From Trichoplax adhaerens (taxonomy: Eukaryota; Placozoa; Uniplacotomia; Trichoplacea; Trichoplacidae): a stretch of 64,000 nt of DNA. The notes beneath the pieces were generated by a model that saw only the letters and a list, made by a program, of their open reading frames with translations, was not told where the DNA came from and did not search any database. Within the stretch, counting starts at the first letter, position 1, and each line of letters starts with the position of its first letter. Positions 56,318 through 64,000 of this stretch are shown here, one piece after another. A program made the position numbers and the translations under genes. Location: positions 8,454,068 through 8,518,067 of the forward strand of contig NW_002060947.1 of NCBI RefSeq assembly GCF_000150275.1, given 5' to 3'.

Positions 56318-57292
56318 CTAGGGTTTCTTAGAAATCATGATGGTTAATATAACAGGATTGACATAGTAGTTGATAAACATGATTAAGAATACAAGAATGG
56401 ACGAGTGATAAAAAATAAATGTATCAGCATTTGATATTATAACATTACTAAGAAATTTCGCGAATGTAAACATCCAACTGAGTACCTCAGTAAGGGCTAA
56501 AATTCCAGCTATAACGCGCAGTCGAACCTGAGCTTTTTTGCCATATTTTATCATGCTATTATCTTTAGGGCTTACTTTTAGTCTTCGTTGTTGAAGGTGC
56601 CCAATAAAGATTACATACAAGAGTATAGCGAATAAACAACAAGCAGTTTCAACGATAAATCCAAAAATTACAAAAATCTAAGTTATAGTATCTTCTGGAT
56701 TTGAATTCCAACAAATATTCGTAAAATTAGAGAAATCATGTGGATCATAAGATTGAGGGGATCGAATGATGCTAACGACCGCAAGTAATGCTACAAGGAG
56801 CCTAGTGGAGATAGTAAGGAAACTGCATCGCTTTTTGGTTAAATGACATCGATATTTATCTTTCATGGTCTTCGTGTATCAATCAATTGCCATAAACAGC
56901 GTGTTAAATGCTGGCAAAGCTGTGGCAATGGAAGCAAAAGATCGAGCCGATAAATATGTAGGATCATGATTGAGGAATTGGTTACGTTGTGGCGTGTTCC
57001 CTTTTAGTAACAGCTAAATAGCTGATCATTCATTATACGGGCCATAGTATTGATCAGCGCTAGCAACAATAAGGAGGTATGTACAGCCAAGTAAATCTAC
57101 TTGAGCCAGATTAACACTAAAATTTTATGAGCCCTATTAAACCCATAAAAGACTCGGTTGTTAAAAGATCTATTTTGAATGGATATAAATATGGCATACG
57201 AACGTAATTGAAATTATCCCAATCAATCCAAATAGCCATCATAAAACAACTGCTACTATATTGCCTTGAAATATTCCCATACCAATTACTTC
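56318..57292 (-). pseudogene. Rhodopsin-class GPCR pseudogene, paralogue of the 60.8 kb receptor
   Basis: One reading frame aligns from end to end with the intact receptor at 60796-61794. Matches include GMGIFQGN (N-terminus), WLFGLIGIISITFVCH (TM1), NLAQVDLLGCTYLLIVASAD (TM2), SIATALPAFNTLFMAID (TM3), LTISTRLLVALLAVVSIIRS (TM4), IFVIFGFIVETACCLFAILL (TM5), RLRVIAGILALTEVLSWMF (TM6) and LVFLIMFINYYVNPVILTIM (TM7). At least ten in-frame stops interrupt it. One replaces the Arg of the DRY motif (D-TGA-Y); another sits just before TM5 (TAG where the paralogue has Gln). No net frameshift is needed across ~325 codons. NPxxY is also altered (NPVIL). It cannot encode a receptor. A short 62-codon and a 100-codon open piece remain. 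Confidence 0.9.
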
Positions 57293-60200
57293 TTATGTTA
57301 TTTGGATCAATCTTTGCGTAGCTAGTGATTGAAACAATTCACTATGTTTGAGTAAATTTATCAGTCAAGTTGGTAAAGATTCGCATGTGCAGTAAATGTA
57401 GTCACGCAGAAACCTTTACTAGTGTGAATATCTAGAAGTTAAATTTGCTAAAGTATGTTAAAAACTTGTAATTGAATAGGATTAGCTACTATTTTGGAAA
57501 TTTATGGTCTTGGATGTCATTAAATCCGTTTTTAAACCGTGGCACGTGATATAATGATAGTTCTTTTAGATAAAAGGTAAGAAATAAATATTTTAGGCTA
57601 TCTTGTCATTGGAGTTACAAAAGATAATTCATCACCGTACGAGGCCCCTTCAAAAAGTAATAGGACTGGTTCAATATCTTGAAAATAATTTATTTATTCA
57701 TCACATTTAATGTTACAACCTTCAAAGTAATCACCTACGGCTTTATCGCACTTACTCATAACTTCAGTGGTTCCTACTGTAAGTAACTCATTGTAATTAC
57801 CTTTTATAAATGCAGTATGATCAAAGGCATAGCAGTAAAATAATTTATTAAGAAGATGCATTAGAGATAGTATAATTTTGCAGGCTTGTCACGGTACTAA
57901 CCACTTTGAAGAGTAAATGACTAAATTTAGTGTTTAACATTTATATTTGGAGATAACTAATAATGACTTACAGTAAGAACTACGGTAGTTATTATTTTGT
58001 AACAGTAAATTATGCTGTATTGTAGTAAGAGTTCTCGTAAGGCTACGGGTATTAATTGATTATAGTGTTATATCTTGTAACGCTTGTGATGAATATCCTA
58101 AAGATATTCAATTATAGAGGATACCATAAATAATTAATTATGCGTGTGGACATACTGCAGTCTAATAGTCTAGTCCGTAACATAATTATCTAGAATCGTT
58201 CAGTATATGTCCCAAATTATTAATAATGTCTGCATTAATTTAGTTATCTGATATGAGTTAAATTTCAAGAACTCTTATGACTCATACATGATAGAAGCTG
58301 CCGAAGAGTTTATTTAAGCTCATCAGATAGTTGAATAAAAGAAGAATGATATAGTTGTTTTAGCGTAGAAGCAAAGGCATCTGAATTCTTGTGAGGTAGT
58401 TAAGGGATACTGAATCCCGGAGACTATAGTAATTTAGAGATTTTTTTTTACGTTATCTTTGTCACGAAGCTGGTTTGTGACAAGAAATTACTCAGTAATG
58501 TCTCCAAAAATCTTAAATTTATAACAATTGTAGCCTAAAGTGTGTCAGAGTCTAGGATTTTCAGCGAGATAAATACAATTCTAAAAGCTGTTGTTTAATT
58601 CGGATAGACGAGATTGTTTATTCTAATGTTATAATAAAGTCTTTTTGCTATTTATATTTAGTTCAAGTGTTACAAATTCTATTAAATGAATTTAATTTAT
58701 CATCTTTCAGTTCTAGATATCCAATTGGCTTAAAGATAAATGATTTCGTGACACTACTGACACTGATTGTGAATTTTTATAATAAGAAGTTGAATTGATG
58801 GTGCTTCAATTTTGAATATCTTCAAGTTCATAAAGCTTCAATGTGAAGTTCCTGTTTATTTGTATAATATCTTTATCTTTTGAATTTAATTATGAGAGTA
58901 CAACGACTTTAACAACAATTTCTTATTGAGCCAAATCTAGTAATGATTGAAGACCCAGGATACACTGTATTTCGTACATAAATTTCAAAACCAGAATGAC
59001 CATTCTATTTTATTCATAAAAATGGTGTTACTCATAGCAAGATTAATAGCTAAATTTTGACAATAACTATATGCTAAACCATTACGGAAGTAATTATTTT
59101 TAATTTAGCTAAGCGTAAATGAAGGATATTTGTACGCATAGGAAAAGCTGTAGTTTATCTGATATTTTTACTTAACTTATCGCAACGTATTTTGGTACAT
59201 ATATTTGAAGGATAAATCCGATAATTGCTGGAAATTAAAATTTTTAACAATGGGACGACATTGGCCCTTAATTGTTTGACAATGTATTTATATTTCTGTA
59301 TCGATTCTAGGATTTTGGCACATTACCGGTATATATTATTATGTTAATTCTTTACAGTAATTTAAGAACAACAACAGCCCTATTTGCAATACGAATTTTT
59401 ATCGTTTATTGAAGAAAATTGAATCCAATTCTGAATCAATGTTTATTATAACTGCTGGCTTATCTTAAGAGGTAACGTGAACTACTAAATTAAATTTTTT
59501 ACTTTCATTGATAAAAATTATTTATCCACTAATAAGAAAGTATAAGAGTGCCTGCTAGCATCATTTTCTACACTGAATACTGCTATTTACGACAAAGAAT
59601 AAATACAGAAACACTTTTTTTAAATTTGTGGATCAATTGCAATAATAAGAAAAATAAAATTTTAAATATCGTCTGAGTAGGGCTTCATAATCCTATAAAA
59701 AACTTTTACGTCGTTTGTCTCTGCATCAAATTCTATAGTTTAGCTTCCTAAAATATCTCCTAAAATTGTGAATATGGTAGCCAAATAGTGTTAAAGATTA
59801 TCGAACTTTTAAAAGGTTCTGACTAATTTACCAAGCATTCGCTAGAATTACCATCTATCTGCAGTTGTTATTAAAATATCATTAATTTATGCATATTTCT
59901 ATCCAGGTTCAAGTAAGTAATCCCATTTTTCTAGCTTATGAATTAAACTGGACTGATTAGACCTCCAATAAATCATCATAATGCGTAGTAAGTTTACGAG
60001 CACTTCCACAAGTTATTCTTTATTGAATTACTAGCTTAATACACGAAGTCCTAGTAACGAAAACAGAATCAAACTATCAAGTAAATTAATAATTGATTCA
60101 TTGACAAGAAAAGTTCTAGTAAATTTTACTATCTATAAAAGGCTCTAATAGCGCAGAACAAAGTTCAATCTATAGCCCAATAGATATTACCGCCTGTACA

Positions 60201-60795
60201 TTTTATTCGTACTAAAAGACGGCCGAAGCTTTAAATATTTATTAATACTAAATTTGATCAATTATTTGTTACGGTGAATAGAATATCATCCTGTTAAGTT
60301 TACTACATGAGTAATTACTTACATCTAATCTGATTTTGATAATGAATAAATAAATAAATTAAATTTAGAGTATTAGTTTGTTACCATAGATCTTTCAAAA
60401 GAGAAATAAAGGTCATCAAAATCGATGATTTTGCATTTCTCATGAAATATATTTTGAAAACTCAAAATTTTAATTTTTTAGGAATTGATCAATTTAAAGG
60501 AAAAATTTTTAGGTGACAATATTATATTATGACCGGTCTGTGGGCTACAAATTATTGCTATATCGTAGTTTGTAATAATAAAAATGCACAACCAATACTG
60601 TTTATTATTAGCAGCATAATTATTATATTTTGACCGTAGGCTAGGTAATTTTCCTCATTTACTTCGTGTTAGTATTTTAAGGTGAATATTGAAATATCAA
60701 CGCACAATTATATAAACGATTTATACTTGCATTTAAATTGTCATTATGAAAAGTGCTGTAAATAACTTACGTTACTATTTATTTAATGCTAGCTT
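57293..60795. other. Intergenic between GPCR pseudogene and intact GPCR; no recognised gene
   Basis: AT-rich DNA with short chance frames only. Some stretches (for example around 58690-58800 and 59350-59420) look protein-like on one or both strands but carry stops and match no family I know. No further GPCR copy was recognised. Confidence 0.4.
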
Positions 60796-61794
60796 TCAAT
60801 AACTAGAGCAAATTTTAACTCTTCCCGATAATAGAAACATGTAACTCACAGGATTCACACAACAGTTGACAAATATCAATAAAAAGGACAAAACAGAAAA
60901 ATAATAACCGAATTCAGAGGTCATTATTGGCCAGCGTAGAAACTTGGCTATAAACGAAATTAAAAGTGGTAACCAACTGACTAAATTTGTTATTGCCAGA
61001 ATACCTGTTACTAATGTAAGACGTGTTTCAATTCGATTTTGAATGGCAGTAATATTAGCGCAAAAACGAATAACCCTATGCCTAGTGCGACGAATATACT
61101 CAATAATCATAACATAAAGGGCCATGGTGCAAATGTAACTCATAATAATCATAAAAAAAGCCAGAAATGCAAATATCTGAAATATAGGGTCATCTAAATC
61201 GGTAAAATAACACAGATTAATGATTGTTTTAAAGTTATGTGGATTATGAACTTGATTTGAACGTATGCTGCTAGCAAAAGCCACAAATATTGAAATCAGC
61301 CATGCTAATATTGTTAGGAATGCAATACGCCATTTGGCTAAATTATAACATTTAGGTGTATGAGACTTAACGATATTGCTATATCTATCAATTAATATAA
61401 ATAATGTCATATAAGCTGGTAAGTGGGTCGCAATATTAGCTAAAAATCGAGCCAGTGAACAAAAGGGTGTATTTATCCAAATATTAGTAGCATTATGGCA
61501 CTTATTAGCAAAAACACAGCTAAAAATGGAGGAATGGTGAAAAGCATAATAGCGATCTGCACTTGCGATAATTAGCAGGTATATAGCACCAAATAAATCC
61601 GCTATAGCCAAATTTATAATGAGGATTGTGTGGACTTTGCTATATTTGGTTTTCCTAGCACGTTTTAAAAGAAAATTTTGGAGTGAAATACCGATTACCA
61701 TAATATTCGCAAAAACTCCAACAGTGCCAAAAATCCACGATACCAAAATAGCAGAGAGATTACCTCGAAGTAATCCTATGGCTTCTTCTATCAT
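60796..61794 (-). CDS. Rhodopsin-class (class A) G-protein-coupled receptor, intronless
   Basis: A single open frame of 332 aa with seven hydrophobic segments. Class A landmarks: N in TM1 (GTVGVFANIMVIG), NLAIADL with Asp2.50 in TM2, Cys before TM3 (NTPFCSLARF) that can pair with NLCYF in extracellular loop 2, IDRY at the end of TM3, LAW in TM4, SWLP in TM6 (for CWxP), and NPVSY (NPxxY) in TM7. The third intracellular loop is short and basic (EYIRRTRHRVIRF). The N-terminus is short with an Asn-Leu-Ser site (RGNLSA). The C-tail is very short (SGRVKICSSY) and contains one Cys. The start is the only ATG before upstream stops. No ligand class can be assigned. A decayed paralogue lies 3.5 kb away on the same strand, so this is a small local receptor family. 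Confidence 0.93.
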   Translation of the reverse strand: MIEEAIGLLRGNLSAILVSWIFGTVGVFANIMVIGISLQNFLLKRARKTKYSKVHTILIINLAIADLFGAIYLLIIASADRYYAFHHSSIFSCVFANKCHNATNIWINTPFCSLARFLANIATHLPAYMTLFILIDRYSNIVKSHTPKCYNLAKWRIAFLTILAWLISIFVAFASSIRSNQVHNPHNFKTIINLCYFTDLDDPIFQIFAFLAFFMIIMSYICTMALYVMIIEYIRRTRHRVIRFCANITAIQNRIETRLTLVTGILAITNLVSWLPLLISFIAKFLRWPIMTSEFGYYFSVLSFLLIFVNCCVNPVSYMFLLSGRVKICSSY

Positions 61795-62715
61795 TTTTAA
61801 GTCAAAAATTAATTTTACGAAAATATTATAAACGAAGCTACCTAAAATGTAAAGCTTTCTTATCCGCTTTTGGATTTAGTTGGTATAATAAGATATGCGT
61901 ATGTTTTGGCGTTGGTACGAGCTGTATATCAAATTTTATGCATTAGTAATTTTCATTATCGTAATGAAGTGACGTCAAGGATAGTCGATGATTGATATAA
62001 ACTAAGTTTGCTATCGATTTAATGACAATACTTCAAATCAAGTTATAGAGTAGAAACGAAAGGACTATGAAAGTAATATTATTTTGTACTCATAGGTAAT
62101 ATCAGTCGTTGACCTTCCTGGTACAAAGAAAAGCTTACGTCAATCGTTGATAAAGGGTTAGAAGCTGATTATTTTTGAATGCATTAAGCATATGGAATCG
62201 CTTATTATAATAAACAAAGCTTGCAATTCTTAAAAGCTCCTTTGTGAATTTAGATTGAAGTATATACTATCATAAAATTTAATTCATTATTCAAGGGTTT
62301 TATATGTAGTGTTCACAGTTTTTTATTTTGATCCTTGTAGGGTGATACTGCTGTTAACAGAGGTTAATCTGTTGTATATTTATTTTGCTTGGCTAAGATC
62401 AGAAGAAAAACCTGAAAGACATCATTTAGCTCAAGGCAGTATGTTTCGCTAGCTACAAGTAAATATTTAATATTTAGCTATTTGCCGACATATTTTTATT
62501 GTATAGTATCACTATAGCTTTGCTTAATTAAATTTAAAATTTTTTCGTAGATTAACTCTACCCTAGCCATTGCTTGTCGAATTTACATTTGAAGTAAGGT
62601 AACTTCGCCTGCTAATTTGTTAACTGATTTCTTGGACAGCTTTATATCGAAATCATTATTTATCTAGAAATTCGACGGGGAATAACCTTCTAAAATTATT
62701 GTTTAATCTTCCAAA
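61795..62715. other. Intergenic; possible unassigned exons
   Basis: 5' flank of the GPCR on the minus strand. Two plus-strand open stretches follow plausible acceptors: one after CTCATAG at about 62097 (contains VVDLPGTKKS), one after a long pyrimidine tract ending CCTTGTAG at about 62340 (ends in TAG near 62450). The opposite strand is open over parts of both, and I do not recognise the family. They are noted, not called. Confidence 0.3.
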
Positions 62716-63012
62716 TGTAATGAAATCAAAAGTGTAGAGATCAAGCTACAAAACTTTAATAAACTTTGATTCTACTTTCGTTGCACACCAGTCGACTTAC
62801 TGAAACTTTGACACCAAATAAAATTAGGGGAAATAATCGATCAACAATTTATTCCAAAAAAAATGGAGAGAAGCATAAGCCGAACAACCTTACAAATACT
62901 TAACTTTAAGTATTAATAAAATAAGTGACAGACTGTAAAACTGTCAACAACCAAACAACCTTTCAAAAAGAAGAACGTTTAAACTTACGACAATTCGACC
63001 CCGAAGGTCTTA
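62716..63012. repeat. ~300 bp direct repeat, copy 1
   Basis: Nearly identical to 63112-63414. Both contain GTGTAGAGATCAAGCTACAA, GATTCTACTTTCGTTG, GTCGACTTA, TTTGACACCAAATAAAAT, ATGGAGAGAAG, CTTTCAAAAAGAAGAACGTT and end GACAATTCGACCCCGAAGG. High identity points to a recent duplication. A small stem (TGACAG/CTGTCA) is present in the middle. Confidence 0.92.
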
Positions 63013-63111
63013 TGTAATGTAGCTTAGTATTGTGATTGTAGACTGTTAGCCATGTGTAGTATAATGTACGGTAGATATTTATCCTAAGAGATATTTGGTA
63101 GCTGTAACTAT

Positions 63112-63414
63112 ATGTAATGAAATGAAAAGTGTAGAGATCAAGCTACAAAACTTTAACAAACTTTGATTCTACTTTCGTTGAACTCCGGTCGACTTAACGC
63201 TAATACTTTGACACCAAATAAAATTTGGGGAAATAACCGAACAACAATTTATTTCAAAACAAAAATGGAGAGAAGTATAAACCGAACAATCTTACAAATA
63301 CTTAGCTTTAAGTATTATTAAAATAAATGACAGACTTAAAAACTGTCAACGACCAAACAACCTTTCAAAAAGAAGAACGTTTTAACTTACGACAATTCGA
63401 CCCCGAAGGCCTTT
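63112..63414. repeat. ~300 bp direct repeat, copy 2
   Basis: Second copy, separated from the first by about 100 bp. The spacer ends in TATGTAATGAAAT, similar to the start of copy 1. After copy 2 the sequence turns into a G-poor tract. Confidence 0.92.
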
Positions 63415-64000
63415 AAATTCAACAAGTTCTTCAAATAAAATCTTCTTCTACTCTCTCTCTAAATTTTCTAATTGCACTATCATTTATAGGCTTCGTAGAG
63501 CCGTCAGAGGTATTTAAAACTAAACATTTGCTAACCAATCGCTCTTAAGATCCGTTTTAGAAAACTACTTTGCACCATTTAAGAAAACAAAAATCATTCA
63601 AGGTTCAGACAGAATTTACCCTACGATTCCCTTACAAAACACTATAAAAGTAACAAGCTAACCATAAAAATACATCAAACTTCATTTCTAACATAATTTC
63701 TATCGTTAATACACTATAAAAGTCTAAAAATCAACCTTTAAACATCAAGATTTAGTCATAAAAACAACATTCTAACTACCTAACAATCAACACAACCTCT
63801 GCCAATTTCCATCTTATTTTCTATTTTCCTCACTAAATCTCCTAATGTGACTTCAAGTCACGTCATAAAATTCCAAAGTTTCAAATTCATAACAAAAAGT
63901 CCAAATCTCAAAAATTAACTCTTACGATATTTTTCATGAACAAAAATCCAAAAATAAAACAGAAAAATTTAATTCAGACATAAATTAAAATAACCCACCG
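63415..64000. other. G-depleted tract at window end
   Basis: The plus strand here is almost free of G while C is well represented. For example, bases 63721-63780 contain 3 G and 14 C. No open frame of note. A perfect 15-base inverted repeat (GTGACTTCAAGTCAC) lies at 63847-63861. The skew begins within the duplicated module and continues past the window edge. It may be part of a mobile element or a long transcribed unit not visible here. Confidence 0.6.

Overview
This is AT-rich (about one third G+C) eukaryotic nuclear DNA. Its genes are animal genes cut into many short exons with GT-AG introns of tens to hundreds of bases. The gene set (transgelin, TBC1D19, CNBD2, ecto-5'-nucleotidase, alpha-arrestin, rhodopsin-class GPCRs) together with the low G+C and compact genes suggests an early-branching metazoan. 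A placozoan (Trichoplax/Hoilungia type) is my best guess; this is an inference, not a database match. I rebuilt the exons by hand from splice sites, phase and protein similarity. In every accepted gene the exon phases close to an open frame; one CNBD2 junction needs a non-canonical GC donor.

Layout. 1-4.8 kb: tandem repeats and no recognised gene. 4.8-6.4 kb (+): a CYTH-domain protein. 8.9-13.2 kb and 16.5-19.9 kb (-): two tandem transgelin/calponin-family paralogues with matching exon sizes and phases; the first has lost the C-terminal calponin repeat. 20.5-22.1 kb: five copies of a ~300 bp repeat. 24.4-31.3 kb (+): a CNBD2-like protein (17 exons). 32.8-39.4 kb (-): a complete TBC1D19 orthologue (23 exons). 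40.4-49.0 kb: a duplicated ecto-5'-nucleotidase locus. The distal copy holds an intact 7-exon NT5E-like gene (44.0-47.3 kb, -); the proximal copy keeps only the flanks and the last few codons. 50.8-54.8 kb (+): an alpha-arrestin (6 exons). 56.3-57.3 kb (-): a GPCR pseudogene full of stop codons. 60.8-61.8 kb (-): its intact intronless paralogue. 62.7-64.0 kb: a duplicated ~300 bp module followed by a strongly G-depleted tract.

The genes do not form one pathway. They include two actin-binding CH proteins, a Rab-GAP-like TBC protein, a cyclic-nucleotide-binding-fold protein, an extracellular AMP phosphatase, a trafficking adaptor and a receptor. The most notable features are signs of genome turnover: gene duplication, near-perfect removal of one nucleotidase copy, loss of a domain in one paralogue, a GPCR decayed by stops without net frameshift, and a cluster of GC-rich hairpins in AT-rich DNA. 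I found no CRISPR array, operon, rRNA or recognisable tRNA.
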